Position numbers and translations under genes: made by a program
Source: Candidatus Gastranaerophilales bacterium
Lineage (GTDB): Bacteria > Cyanobacteriota > Vampirovibrionia > Gastranaerophilales > Gastranaerophilaceae
Direction: 5' to 3'
Assembly: GCA_016280955.1 (NCBI GenBank)
Contig: JAEEHV010000006.1
Location: 1-64,000, forward strand
DNA: 64,000 nt
Notes under the pieces: model-generated
What the model was told of the DNA's origin: nothing
The model's input: only the letters and a program-made list of their open reading frames with translations
Database searches by the model: none
Shown here: piece after piece, positions 32,074 to 41,736 of the stretch
Layout: each line of letters opens with the position of its first letter
How positions within the stretch are numbered: the first letter of the stretch is position 1

Positions 32074-34452
32074 ATGGATAATCTGGAACAAATTAAAAAA
32101 GCAATAGAGATTGAGATTAAATACAAATATATTAATATTAACGGAAAAACCAAGAGTTTTTCCTCTTATATTTGTTCAGAACTTGTTAAAGAGATTAAAA
32201 AATCAAAAAATCCGAAATGGAAAATATTATTGGAACAGTTTAAGCACTATAAAATGGATGTTCTGCCGCAAAGAAAAAAGGCTATTGAACGTCTGATATC
32301 TGTAATCAAGTCGGATTGTTTAAAAGCAGACGATAATGATTCTGCTAATCTTGATAAAAAATTGACATTAAATTCTGATGTTATGTATTTAAAAGGTGTT
32401 GGTCCCAAGTTGGCATATATTTTAAATAAAGTCGGAATTTATACCGTATCTGATTTATTGTACTATTTCCCCAGAAAGCATGTTGATTATTCCGCAAGAA
32501 CAAGAATAAAGGATTTAAAACCCGGTATATCTACAACGATTTTTGGTGTAATTAAATCTGTTGAATCTTATACAACAAAAAATAATCTTGGTGTAATAAA
32601 AGTTAAAATATCAGACTACTCCGGCAGCATATATCTTAATTTTTTTGCTTCAAAAGTTAATAAATTCGCCCTTGAACGCATGAAAAGTCAATTCCCGAAA
32701 GACAGCGGAATTATGGTTTCTGGGGTTGCAAAGCTTAACTCTTATGACGGAATGATTACATTAGATAAACCGACTTATTCAATCATGGAAAATTTTAGTG
32801 AAGAAAAAGTATATTCAAATCTTAATATTGCACGTATTGTTCCGATTTATCCGCTTAGTGAGAATTTGAATGTTAAAATTTTGAGAAAAATAATTTATAA
32901 TGCTATTCAGTTTTTTAAAAACGACATACCGACTGTTATTCCGGATTATTTGATTAAAAAATACAATCTGTTAAATAAAAATGAAGCAATTGAACAAATC
33001 CATTTTCCTGAAGATAATGATAAACTTCAGCAGGCAAGATTTACACTAATTTTTGAAGAATTATTTCTTATTCAGCTTAGATTGGCACTCGTCAGAGCGG
33101 AGAATAACAAAAATATTCAGTCTATACCGCTTGAAGTAAAGCGAAATGGGCTTGTTATGCAATTTATTAAAAGTTTACCCTTTCAGTTAACTGATGCACA
33201 AAAAAGAGCCGTTAATGAGATTTTAAATGATTTGAATTCTTCAAAGCCTATGCAGCGATTACTTCAGGGTGATGTCGGCAGCGGTAAAACAGTAGTTGCG
33301 ACAATAATGCTGCTTGCGGCAATTGAAAACGGATATCAAGGTGCTATTATGGCACCGACAGAAATACTGGCGCAACAGCATTATAATAATATTGTTAACT
33401 GGTTAACTCCATTGGGTTTAAAAGCCGAACTGTTTTTAGGCAGTATTGGTAAAAAACAAAGAAAACTTGCAGAAACCAATATAAGTAACGGTCAGGCACA
33501 TATCGCTGTAGGTACACATGCGCTTATTCAGGATAATATTGTTTTTGCAAATTTGGGTGCGGTTGTAATTGATGAGCAGCACAGATTTGGTGTTAAACAA
33601 AGACTTGCTTTAAGAAAGAAGTCTAATAATCCTCAGATTTTAACAATGACTGCTACACCTATACCAAGAACACTTGCCATAACTCTAAACGGAGATTTGG
33701 ATTTAACTGTTATTGATGAACTTCCGAAAGGCAGAAAACCAATAATTACCATTATGACCAATTCACGCAGAAAAATATCGGAGATTATAAGTTCTGAGGT
33801 TAATGCAGGAAGGCAGGCATACATAGTTTATCCGCTTATTGATGAAAGCGAAACTCTTTCAGCGAAAGCTGCCACCAAAGAAAAAGAAATATGGCAAAAT
33901 GATGTGTTCCCGAATTTCAGGGTGGGTTTATTACATGGAAAACTTAAAAATGATGAAAAAGAAAATGTAATGCAAATGTTTAAAGAGCATCAGTATGATA
34001 TTCTAGTTTCTACAACCGTTGTTGAAGTTGGTGTAGATGTTCCTAATGCAACTGTTATAGTTATTGAAAATGCTGAAAGATTCGGATTATCACAATTACA
34101 TCAGTTAAGAGGACGTGTCGGAAGAAGCGATATTCAGTCCTATTGTATCCTTTCTTCATCAACACGTTCTGCTGATACAAAAGCAAGACTTGACATTATG
34201 ACACAGACAAATGACGGATTCGTAATAGCTGAAAAAGATTTACAGTTGAGAGGACCGGGTGAGTTTCTCGGTACAAGACAAAGCGGTCTGCCTGATATGA
34301 TAATTGCCGATATCGTTAATGATGCAAAGATACTTGAACAAGCCAGATATGAAGCAATTGAATTTGTTAAACATTACGATATTGAATCATTTCCGTTACT
34401 CAAAGCTGCAAAAGGAATAAATTATAACGGAGATTTGTTCGGTGCCGGTTAG
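32074..34452 (+). CDS. recG: ATP-dependent DNA helicase RecG
   Basis: The longer frame starts at 32047, but ATG 32074 seems more natural; no clear ribosome site, and a TATAAT just before it could mean a very short leader. About 792 aa, with a ~90-aa helical N-terminal extension, a wedge/OB domain (KGVGPKLAYILNKVGIYTVSDLLYYFPR), then the superfamily 2 core: Walker A GDVGSGKT, DEQH box in VIDEQHRFG, TATPIPRTL, motif V/VI (QLRGRVGRS). It reverses stalled replication forks and branch-migrates Holliday junctions. Confidence 0.95.
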   Translation: MDNLEQIKKAIEIEIKYKYININGKTKSFSSYICSELVKEIKKSKNPKWKILLEQFKHYKMDVLPQRKKAIERLISVIKSDCLKADDNDSANLDKKLTLNSDVMYLKGVGPKLAYILNKVGIYTVSDLLYYFPRKHVDYSARTRIKDLKPGISTTIFGVIKSVESYTTKNNLGVIKVKISDYSGSIYLNFFASKVNKFALERMKSQFPKDSGIMVSGVAKLNSYDGMITLDKPTYSIMENFSEEKVYSNLNIARIVPIYPLSENLNVKILRKIIYNAIQFFKNDIPTVIPDYLIKKYNLLNKNEAIEQIHFPEDNDKLQQARFTLIFEELFLIQLRLALVRAENNKNIQSIPLEVKRNGLVMQFIKSLPFQLTDAQKRAVNEILNDLNSSKPMQRLLQGDVGSGKTVVATIMLLAAIENGYQGAIMAPTEILAQQHYNNIVNWLTPLGLKAELFLGSIGKKQRKLAETNISNGQAHIAVGTHALIQDNIVFANLGAVVIDEQHRFGVKQRLALRKKSNNPQILTMTATPIPRTLAITLNGDLDLTVIDELPKGRKPIITIMTNSRRKISEIISSEVNAGRQAYIVYPLIDESETLSAKAATKEKEIWQNDVFPNFRVGLLHGKLKNDEKENVMQMFKEHQYDILVSTTVVEVGVDVPNATVIVIENAERFGLSQLHQLRGRVGRSDIQSYCILSSSTRSADTKARLDIMTQTNDGFVIAEKDLQLRGPGEFLGTRQSGLPDMIIADIVNDAKILEQARYEAIEFVKHYDIESFPLLKAAKGINYNGDLFGAG

Positions 34453-34457
34453 ATTGG

Positions 34458-35849
34458 TTAATTTTTGTATTTAGGTGAATGATTAGATTTATCTTTTCCT
34501 TCATAAATAAATCTGTTAAACGGCATAGTCTGCATCATTAATTTGTCGGTGGTATTTGTATTATCTTCATCAACTTTTTGTTTTCTTGCTTTTTCTAAGT
34601 TTCTTGTAGCTTGTTTTGCTCTTGCATCACAAGCACGTTTTATCTCTAAATGGTCATTCAGATTGCTGAATTCCGGTGTTAACTTAAACCCTTTTGCTTC
34701 TTTAAATAATTTATTAATATTTCTAGATTTAAGCTTATGTTTCGACTCTTCAATCTCTCTATTTCGTAATTCAAATATTGAGTATGCAAAATATCTTAAA
34801 AATTCGTTTTTAGCGGTTTCGTTTTCTTTTGTAAGCAGCGGTGTCCAGTTTTCTATTAACTGGTTGTATTTTGATTCTACTTTTTTACCGTTAAAGAACT
34901 TAAATCTTATATCATCAAATCCTTTGATTTCACCCATATATGGTCCCATAATTTGCAGTTCAAATGGTCTTGCATCAGTTTCAGACATTTTAAGCAATAA
35001 ATGTAATGCACAATAATTACCTTCTGTGTACTTGGGCAGAGGTCTGTTTATAAGCTTCATTGTGTCAATGTTTGTATTATTTCCGTTATAAAATGCCTCT
35101 TGTGCATCTTCAAGACGGTCTAAAAATGACTTTGAAGCATAATCATATACTTCCTGCTGTTGTTCAGGCATGTCTGCGATTGCAGACGGTCGCTGAAGCT
35201 CGATTTCTAATAATTCAACTTTTCCGTTGTTAATCTCTTTAATAAGTTTTTCAAGTGCCAATTCTGTTTCAGCCTTACCTGTACCATATCCCATAACGAG
35301 CTTCGCACCATTAAGGTCTGTCATATTATCTAATATTTCTTTTGTCGTATGCCAATCTCTTGAACCGCTTTTTTCCATTATAGAAACACTGGACTTTGCC
35401 CTGTCTTGTATATGTAATATAATGTTTTTCGGTTTTGTCGGAGTAATCAGCATGTCATCGAAAAGGTTGTGTATATATGTAAATATACGTTCCTGAGGTT
35501 TTATTATCATTGCGTGGATTGATTTTGCCGTAGCTAACGATATACAGTCTTTTCTTTTATCCTTTTTAAGTTTTTTGTTTGTCGGTTTCTCTGACTCTTT
35601 AATTTTTGCTTCTAAAACAAGCTGCATATCTCTGAGCTCTCTTGCTGCTTTTCTTGCATAATAAGCTTTTGTTTCCTTTGATATTGTCGTCTGTAATTTT
35701 TTACCTTTTGATTTAAAGCAGACAGTGTCAGATGTGATTTGTGAGTTAATTTTAAGGCCATAATTCGGAACAAAAGTGCTGTTCCCGAATCTCGGCAATG
35801 TACGTTCGGGCATAATAAAACTTTTGTTTTGAACTTTTGTTATAATCAT
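34458..35849 (-). CDS. Divergent RelA/SpoT-like protein, 463 aa
   Basis: Not a standard Rel protein: no HD, TGS or ACT domain. Residues about 130-320 resemble the RelA_SpoT nucleotidyltransferase domain: ILHIQDRAKSS, DLNGAKLVMGY with Asp178, GNYCALHLLL (N278-H282) and FELQIMGP (E297, Q299). These correspond to the metal Asp, the substrate-stacking Tyr/His and the ExQ motif of (p)ppGpp synthetases. The N-terminus is disordered and contains VCFKS (43-47). The remaining C-terminus is Lys/Glu-rich helix. It could be a pppGpp or pyrophosphokinase toxin-like enzyme, or be inactive. Confidence 0.55.
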   Translation of the reverse strand: MIITKVQNKSFIMPERTLPRFGNSTFVPNYGLKINSQITSDTVCFKSKGKKLQTTISKETKAYYARKAARELRDMQLVLEAKIKESEKPTNKKLKKDKRKDCISLATAKSIHAMIIKPQERIFTYIHNLFDDMLITPTKPKNIILHIQDRAKSSVSIMEKSGSRDWHTTKEILDNMTDLNGAKLVMGYGTGKAETELALEKLIKEINNGKVELLEIELQRPSAIADMPEQQQEVYDYASKSFLDRLEDAQEAFYNGNNTNIDTMKLINRPLPKYTEGNYCALHLLLKMSETDARPFELQIMGPYMGEIKGFDDIRFKFFNGKKVESKYNQLIENWTPLLTKENETAKNEFLRYFAYSIFELRNREIEESKHKLKSRNINKLFKEAKGFKLTPEFSNLNDHLEIKRACDARAKQATRNLEKARKQKVDEDNTNTTDKLMMQTMPFNRFIYEGKDKSNHSPKYKN

Positions 35850-35921
35850 AAATTAATCTCCGGCCTTTCAATATATACAAACACATAAATAAAATTTTTT
35901 GCTATTTATTTTATAAAATTA

Positions 35922-36587
35922 TTATAATTTTACAATTTCTTCTGAAAGTTTATTTTCAAATCCTGTATATTCACAAATCTGTCTTGCCCACTCCTGAATA
36001 ATTTCTTCCTCAGGTAATTTATAAGAAATAGGCTTTCCGACAGTTACTGTTATATGTTTTTCAAAAAGTTTTTTTGCATATCCGTCAAATCCTTTTATTC
36101 CTACGGGCACAATATCGGCTTCAAATTTTTTTGCAAAAAGCACAAATCCTTTTTGAATATTTGATATTACCGGTTCTTTTATTATTTTCCCCTGAGGGAA
36201 GATACCGAGTGACCAGGAAGTGTTAAATATTGATTTAACAGTTTTAAAAGTTGCCAATTCAGGTTTTTCTCTGTTAACTGCAAATGCTCCGAGTATATGA
36301 ACAAGAAATCTTAAAAGTTTATTTTTATCATGGAATAATTCCTGTTTCGCCATATAAGCAACACATTTTTTTACAGCTAAAGATACAATCGGCGGATCAA
36401 GATATGAAACATGATTCCCTGCAAAAATTACTCTTGAAGTTTTTGGAATATTTTCACGACCAATGATTTTTAAATTATACATATATTTTGTGACAGACCA
36501 TACTACGAATGTTACAAATGTTTTATAAAATAACATTCTCCAAAAATTATAGTCTTTTTCTGTTCTTCTGTTGTAATTTTTTTCCAT
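35922..36587 (-). CDS. 1-acyl-sn-glycerol-3-phosphate acyltransferase (PlsC family)
   Basis: 221 aa with the LPLAT motifs: NHVSYLDPP (HxxxxD), block II/III region LGAFAVNREKP, and FPQGKI in place of the common EGTR. It acylates lysophosphatidic acid or a related lysolipid at the inner membrane face. A hydrophobic N-terminal segment precedes the catalytic motif. It lies directly downstream of a paralogue (17-bp gap), suggesting the two have different acyl or acceptor preferences. Confidence 0.88.
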   Translation of the reverse strand: MEKNYNRRTEKDYNFWRMLFYKTFVTFVVWSVTKYMYNLKIIGRENIPKTSRVIFAGNHVSYLDPPIVSLAVKKCVAYMAKQELFHDKNKLLRFLVHILGAFAVNREKPELATFKTVKSIFNTSWSLGIFPQGKIIKEPVISNIQKGFVLFAKKFEADIVPVGIKGFDGYAKKLFEKHITVTVGKPISYKLPEEEIIQEWARQICEYTGFENKLSEEIVKL

Positions 36588-36604
36588 TGAATAATTCTTA
36601 TATC

Positions 36605-37267
36605 CTAATTACTTGGTGATACATATTTAAAGCCTGTCAATTTTTCTACAGCTTTTCCCCAATTATCCACCATTTCATCTAAATTATCTGTATATGGTAT
36701 TATTTCACCGATATTAACAATTATTTTTCCCGTAAATGGAATTCTTTTAACCTCATTTGTTCCTATAATTCCGACCGGTAAGACTCCGCACTTATTGCTT
36801 TTTGCAATTGATGCAAAACCTTTAGTAAGATTTTTAATTTCACCGTCCAGTTGTCTTGTGCCTTGTGGAAATATTCCAAGCACCCATTTAGTTTTTCTTA
36901 TTGCCTTAACGGTTTTCATGGTTGAAACACTGACATTTTCACGGTCAACGGCAAATGCTCCTAGCCAGTTTAACCACCATCTCATAAACGGATTTTCAAA
37001 AAGTTCTTTTTTTGCCATGTATGCAACACCTCTGTCCATAATTGAACATACAAGTGGCGGATCAAGTGTTGATAAGTGATTTGCTGCAATAATAAAATTA
37101 TTATCTTTAGGAATATTTTCCCTGCCATGTACTTCTAATCTGTATACCAGTTTAAAACGTATCATATAAAATATGTGCGTAACCAAAAATAAAAAAAAGT
37201 GCCGCCATATATTGTAAAATTCAGGTGGTCTGTATGCATTATTTCCATTAGTATTCATTTCTGACAT
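36605..37267 (-). CDS. 1-acyl-sn-glycerol-3-phosphate acyltransferase (PlsC family), paralogue
   Basis: Start set at ATG 37267 because GGAG sits just upstream; the open frame extends to 37288. It carries NHLSTLDPP (catalytic His and Asp), LGAFAVDREN and FPQGTRQ, a more standard block III than its neighbour. The N-terminal membrane segment is near residues 20-38. Likely the housekeeping PlsC of the pair. Confidence 0.88.
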   Translation of the reverse strand: MSEMNTNGNNAYRPPEFYNIWRHFFLFLVTHIFYMIRFKLVYRLEVHGRENIPKDNNFIIAANHLSTLDPPLVCSIMDRGVAYMAKKELFENPFMRWWLNWLGAFAVDRENVSVSTMKTVKAIRKTKWVLGIFPQGTRQLDGEIKNLTKGFASIAKSNKCGVLPVGIIGTNEVKRIPFTGKIIVNIGEIIPYTDNLDEMVDNWGKAVEKLTGFKYVSPSN

Positions 37268-37320
37268 ATATCTCTCCTCATTGCACAATTAATTATACAT
37301 CAAAAAGTTTAATACAGCAG

Positions 37321-37701
37321 TTAATCAGTGCTATTTTTGTCAGTTTCGTCTTTATCCTGCTCATTTTCAGATTCAGATTCTGAATTTTCATCTGTATTCT
37401 TATCTTCATCTTCTTCAAGAATATCTTTTATAGATTTTTTGTGTTTATTCGCATTCAAAACAGACGCTACATTAGACATTGCAAGTGAATTAAGCGTAGC
37501 TCTTAATAAAGCACTTCTGTCAACATATGGTTGTCCATATAAACTTTCGTCATCCTCCTCGCCTTCTGCAGGCGGAAGATACATAGCTTCAGAACCGTAT
37601 TTTTCCTGACTGAGTTTTGCTGCAGTACCGGAAGGATCGCCGCTTTTGAAATTAAAAGCACCGCCAATCCCGTAAAATCCTGCTGATCTGTTATCTACCA
37701 C
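37321..37701 (-). CDS. Hypothetical protein with acidic C-terminal tail, 126 aa
   Basis: The N-terminus is Gly/Ser-rich (GFYGIGGAFNFKSGDPSGT). The final ~40 residues are almost all Glu, Asp, Ser, Asn. No membrane segment or known domain. FKSGD resembles the FKS motif of other unknown proteins here. The acidic tail may be a disordered interaction or chaperone-like region. It lies between tRNA-Lys and the acyltransferases on the minus strand. Confidence 0.55.
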   Translation of the reverse strand: MVDNRSAGFYGIGGAFNFKSGDPSGTAAKLSQEKYGSEAMYLPPAEGEEDDESLYGQPYVDRSALLRATLNSLAMSNVASVLNANKHKKSIKDILEEDEDKNTDENSESESENEQDKDETDKNSTD

Positions 37702-38074
37702 TATTTGACCTCATGCTAAGGATATCATTTCTTATATATTGTTCAATACCCCTATAGTGTAATATAACTTCTAAAAATATATTTTGCTATTCTGTAACGA
37801 AATTGTTACAATTTAATTTTTTGCTAATTCAAGCACAAAAAATTTGCGCTTGGCGCGATTCGAACGCGCGACCTATCCCTTAAAAGGGGAGTGCTCTACC
37901 TGCTGAGCTACAAGCGCAAATTTGATTTATATTAAATTATCATTCCGAAACAAGCTATTTTAATAATAAATTAGTCTAAATATTTCGGCTTGCGGACTAA
38001 CCACAAGGTTAATGTTACCAAGAACATATTTTACTGTCAAGAGTTTGAATCAGTTATATATAATGCTTGTATAA
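37702..38074. other. Gene-free interval with tRNA-Lys
   Basis: Besides the tRNA it has the inverted repeat TGTAAC (37793-37798)/GTTACA (37805-37810), and the decamer TTTCGTTACA (minus strand, 37793-37802) recurs near 53794 upstream of the phosphorylase gene. Nothing else is recognised. Confidence 0.6.
37845..37917 (-). tRNA. tRNA-Lys (UUU)
   Basis: 73 nt, CCA not encoded. Acceptor GCGCTTG/CAAGCGC, discriminator A; D-arm TAGCTCAGCAGGTAGAGC; anticodon loop CTTTTAA (anticodon UUU); T-arm GCGCGTTCGAATCGCGC. All stems pair except the outer anticodon-stem position. Confidence 0.96.
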
Positions 38075-39919
38075 TTATTCTACAGTAACTGATTTAGCTA
38101 AGTTTCTGGGCTGGTCAACGTCCTTACCTAAAAATTCCGCAATATAATATGCCAAAAGCTGCAACGGAACAATGGCTAATGCAGGCGACAAAATTTCTGA
38201 GATTTCGGGAATTTGTATAATGTTTTCAAATAAATCATTCAGCTTTTTGTCATCAGAATCAGTTAATGCAATCATTCTTGCATTTCTTGCCTTTGCTTCT
38301 TCCGCATTTGATAAGATTTTTTCATATACTTTGCCTTTCATAAGTATGGATAATACAGGCATTGAATCATCAAGCATCGCAATAGGTCCATGTTTTAATT
38401 CTCCGGCTGAATATCCGGTAGCATTGATATAACTGATTTCTTTCAGCTTTAATGCCCCTTCAAGTGCCGTAGGATAGTTTATTCCTCTTGCTACATATAT
38501 AAAATCTTTAAATGATGAGAATTTTTTTGCAATTTTTTGTATTTCTTCCTTATTATTAAGCACCTTATCCAGTTTTTGAGGCAACAGAATCATGTCATGT
38601 TTAAGCTCCATTAGTTCAGATTTTGACATTGATTCTTTAACTTCAGCCATATAAATAGCAAGCAGATAGAATGACATTAATTGTGCCATATAGGATTTTG
38701 TTGCTGCAACAGATACTTCGATACCTGCATTAACGGGAATAAGGCTGTCGGCTTCTCTTGCCATTGTTGAATCAGGACGGTTTGTTACAATAAGTATATG
38801 TGAACCTTTTTTCTTTGCAAGTCTTATTGCTGTTATAGTGTCTGCAGTTTCTCCTGATTGTGAAACTCCTATTACAAGTGTGTTTTCATCTGTAATTGTT
38901 CTTCTGTATATGTATTCACTGGAAGCTTCAACTTCAACAGGGATACCGCAAAAATCTTCAATAATATATTTGCCTATCATAGCGGCATGTAATGATGTTC
39001 CGCATGCAACAATCTGAATACGGTTGAGACTTTTTAGACTTAATTTGTCTAACGTAACTTCATTTAGTGCAATCGGTTCATCAATTGTTTTAAGTTTGCC
39101 GCTGAGTACATTTCTTACAATGTCCGGCTGCTCATGTATTTCTTTAAGCATAAAATGTTTGTATCCCATTTTGCTTAAAGCTACGGGTTCCCAAGGTAGG
39201 GTTTCAATTTTTAGCGGTACTTCATTATTATCCGCATCAATAACTTTTATACTATCAGGTGTCAATGTAACAATTTGGTTATCGTCCAGATACATAGCTT
39301 TCTTTGTATATTTTATTAGTGCAGGAATATCTGATGCAACAAAATTTTCTCCTTCGCCAAATCCGATAACTAATGGTGCATTTCTTCTTGTTGCAACAAT
39401 CGTGTTTTTAACATCCTGATGAATTACTGCTATTGCGTATGCACCCTCAATCTCTGAAGTTGCAAGTCTTACTGCTTCTGTCAGGTCTTTAGTTTGTGCA
39501 TATTTTGAGGCAATAAGGTGTGCTACGGTTTCTGTATCTGTTTGAGAACGGAATGTACATCCCTGTTCTTCAAGCTTAACTTTTAATTCTTTAAAGTTTT
39601 CTATAATACCGTTATGTACAATAGCTACTTTTCCGCAATTACAAGTATGCGGATGAGCATTTGCAACAGAAGGAATACCATGTGTAGCCCAACGGATATG
39701 ACCGATTCCTATTGTAGATTTTGAAATAACAGAATAATTGCTTTCTACGATATTTCTCAGATTTTGTAGTTTACCCTGAGCTTTGAACAGCTGTACCTGA
39801 TTATCAATATTTAATGCAATTCCTGATGAATCATATCCTCTGTATTCAAGACTTGTAAGCCCGTCTAACAAAATATCAGCAGCTGTTTTATTTCCTACAT
39901 ATCCTACTATTCCGCACAT
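38075..39919 (-). CDS. glmS: Glutamine-fructose-6-phosphate aminotransferase
   Basis: 614 aa. Begins MCGIVGYVGNKTAADILLDG, so Cys is the mature N-terminal nucleophile of the glutaminase domain (about 1-240). Two SIS sugar-isomerase domains follow (SGETADTITAIRLAKKKGS; GELKHGPIAMLDD) and the C-terminal DQPRNLAKSVTVE end is intact. It makes glucosamine-6-phosphate for peptidoglycan and LPS. No glmS ribozyme-like leader is evident in the 73-bp upstream gap, and its control is not shown by the sequence. Confidence 0.97.
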   Translation of the reverse strand: MCGIVGYVGNKTAADILLDGLTSLEYRGYDSSGIALNIDNQVQLFKAQGKLQNLRNIVESNYSVISKSTIGIGHIRWATHGIPSVANAHPHTCNCGKVAIVHNGIIENFKELKVKLEEQGCTFRSQTDTETVAHLIASKYAQTKDLTEAVRLATSEIEGAYAIAVIHQDVKNTIVATRRNAPLVIGFGEGENFVASDIPALIKYTKKAMYLDDNQIVTLTPDSIKVIDADNNEVPLKIETLPWEPVALSKMGYKHFMLKEIHEQPDIVRNVLSGKLKTIDEPIALNEVTLDKLSLKSLNRIQIVACGTSLHAAMIGKYIIEDFCGIPVEVEASSEYIYRRTITDENTLVIGVSQSGETADTITAIRLAKKKGSHILIVTNRPDSTMAREADSLIPVNAGIEVSVAATKSYMAQLMSFYLLAIYMAEVKESMSKSELMELKHDMILLPQKLDKVLNNKEEIQKIAKKFSSFKDFIYVARGINYPTALEGALKLKEISYINATGYSAGELKHGPIAMLDDSMPVLSILMKGKVYEKILSNAEEAKARNARMIALTDSDDKKLNDLFENIIQIPEISEILSPALAIVPLQLLAYYIAEFLGKDVDQPRNLAKSVTVE

Positions 39920-39992
39920 AATTTCTCTCCTTTATAAGGATAATTTTAACATAAAAGAAAACTAAATTAATTGGCTTAATATAAACTTAATA

Positions 39993-40649
39993 TTAAGTAT
40001 TATATATTCTGTCACCAGCATCACCCATGCCCGGAACAATGTATCCTCTCTCGTTAAGGTGAGAATCTACCGCAGCAACAATTAATTTTACTGAAGGAAA
40101 TTCATTAAATATAGCTTCTATTCCTTGTGGTGATGAAATCATTGAAATACAGCAAATATTGTTTTCCGGAATACCTTTGCTGACATAAAGTCTGATTGCT
40201 TCACGAAGTGAATTACCGGTTGCGAGCATTGGATCAGTTATGTAAATATAATATTTTTTGGGGTTATGAACAGGCATTGGAACTTTATTGTAGTACCATA
40301 CAGGTTTTAATGTTTTTTCATCTCTGTACATACCTATATGGCGAATTGTTGCCTGCGGAAGTATATCAACCGCTTCATCGGTAAATATTAATCCTGCCCT
40401 AAGTATAGGGGAAATAATGATTGTAATATCATCATTAATCGTCTTTGTTTTACATTCACAAATCGGTGTTGTGATTTTTATATTTTTTTGAGGCAGGTTT
40501 TTTGTTGCTTCATATAGTAAAATTCTTGTCAATTTTCGTGCAGCCAGACGTACACCTTCTGTATCGGTATTTTTATCTCTGATTGTACATAAACTTTGAT
40601 TTACAATCGGATTTGAAATAATTTTTAAATTTTTATTTTTTTCTTTCAT
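39993..40649 (-). CDS. upp: Uracil phosphoribosyltransferase
   Basis: 218 aa. PRPP-binding loop TDPMLATGNS and uracil-binding C-terminus GYIVPGMGDAGDRIYNT are intact; the ISPILRAGLIF segment is also characteristic. Pyrimidine salvage enzyme. The start codon overlaps the end of the MlaD-like gene by 17 bp, so both belong to one transcript although their functions look unrelated. Confidence 0.94.
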   Translation of the reverse strand: MKEKNKNLKIISNPIVNQSLCTIRDKNTDTEGVRLAARKLTRILLYEATKNLPQKNIKITTPICECKTKTINDDITIIISPILRAGLIFTDEAVDILPQATIRHIGMYRDEKTLKPVWYYNKVPMPVHNPKKYYIYITDPMLATGNSLREAIRLYVSKGIPENNICCISMISSPQGIEAIFNEFPSVKLIVAAVDSHLNERGYIVPGMGDAGDRIYNT

Positions 40650-41277
40650 CTAATGCTTTCCCCAAATTATCTACTCTTTGTTGTTGTATATCAATAATTT
40701 CATTTGTATAGTTAAGAAATTCTTTTGCATCTTTGATGTTACCGTTGCTTTCCGGAAATTCGATTTCGCTTACTTTTCTTGTAAAATGTGATGAGCGATA
40801 AATCATATCGCCGATTGTTTTAAACATTTCATTAAGCAGACCGAAGGCATCATGCAGACGTTTTGGAGATTCTACAGAAAGCATTGGTACTGTAGAATCA
40901 ATATATGATTTTTCGTTCGGAAGATACAATTCCAAAGATTTTGAACCTGCCATACCACTGAATTCAACTGTAGCTTTTGTTCCCTGTGGTAGTTTTGTAG
41001 TTTTATCGTGAAGTACAAACTTAACATATATTTCTTCATTTGTAGGTTTAATTTTTGTTACATGCCCAACTTCTATTCCCATTGTTCTTACAGGAGAACC
41101 TACTATAAGTCCGTCTATATCAGGCATAAAAATATTATATTCATTATTATTATTTTTAGTGTGAATATTAAATAAAAATGCTGCAGCTGTAATTATCAGT
41201 ATGACGATTAGCCATATCAGAAGTTCTCCCTGATGCGTAATATATAAAACTTTCTTATTTTTATCTTGCTGTGTCAT
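40633..41277 (-). CDS. MlaD/MCE-domain lipid transport protein
   Basis: 214 aa. One N-terminal transmembrane helix (about 17-36) then an MCE domain: DIDGLIVGSPVRTMGIEVGHV and YVKFVLHDKTTKLPQGTKA. The C-terminus is a helix. MCE proteins form hexameric rings that move lipids between inner and outer membrane. No mlaE/mlaF genes are adjacent. Presence supports a diderm envelope. Confidence 0.85.
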   Translation of the reverse strand: MTQQDKNKKVLYITHQGELLIWLIVILIITAAAFLFNIHTKNNNNEYNIFMPDIDGLIVGSPVRTMGIEVGHVTKIKPTNEEIYVKFVLHDKTTKLPQGTKATVEFSGMAGSKSLELYLPNEKSYIDSTVPMLSVESPKRLHDAFGLLNEMFKTIGDMIYRSSHFTRKVSEIEFPESNGNIKDAKEFLNYTNEIIDIQQQRVDNLGKALDERKK

Positions 41278-41320
41278 ATTAGTTTAATTATATATAATTA
41301 TTCAGACATTTACAAACAAT

Positions 41321-41731
41321 TTACTGAATATAAAAATCATTCACACCAATTGGATTTTTAAAATCATCATGCGAAAATACCTGCATACCGTATCTGCCTT
41401 TTTCATATATTGTAAAGTAATCAGTATGATAATATCTTTCGTCAGACATTAGTCTGTAATCTTTTGTTCTTATAACTTCATATCCGCCCCAAGGTGCATT
41501 ATCTGTCATTTTAAATACCTGCACTCTGATAAACTCATTTTTCATTTGTTTTGGTGCAATAAATAAATAATATACTTTTGAACCTTCACGAAATACTTTT
41601 TGATCATGTAATGCGTTGTTTTGTGTTATAGGAACACTATTAAACAGAATTAATCCACGATCATAAGCACAAGAAATTGTCAGAAACGAAACAATAATAA
41701 CTGATAATATTAATATCAAATATTTACGCAT
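41321..41731 (-). CDS. Possible lipoprotein, 136 aa, beta-rich
   Basis: An N-terminal hydrophobic helix ends SFLTISC, which is close to but not a perfect lipobox (no Leu/Val/Ile at -3). The mature part has many strands (KVYYLFIAPKQMKNEFIRVQVF). Family unknown. It lies in the same direction between mlaD and the TPR gene (5-bp gap to the latter), suggesting an envelope operon. Confidence 0.6.
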   Translation of the reverse strand: MRKYLILILSVIIVSFLTISCAYDRGLILFNSVPITQNNALHDQKVFREGSKVYYLFIAPKQMKNEFIRVQVFKMTDNAPWGGYEVIRTKDYRLMSDERYYHTDYFTIYEKGRYGMQVFSHDDFKNPIGVNDFYIQ

Positions 41732-41736
41732 AAAAA

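Noticed and set aside
34543-35016. 157-aa plus-strand ORF
   Set aside because: Antisense shadow of the RelA/SpoT-like gene; Ser/Phe/Leu-rich composition is typical of reverse frames here.
37793-37917. CRISPR or further tRNA genes around tRNA-Lys
   Set aside because: No spaced repeats and no second cloverleaf could be formed.
39920-39992. glmS ribozyme upstream of glmS
   Set aside because: The gap is only 73 bp and AT-rich, with none of the ribozyme's conserved core seen.
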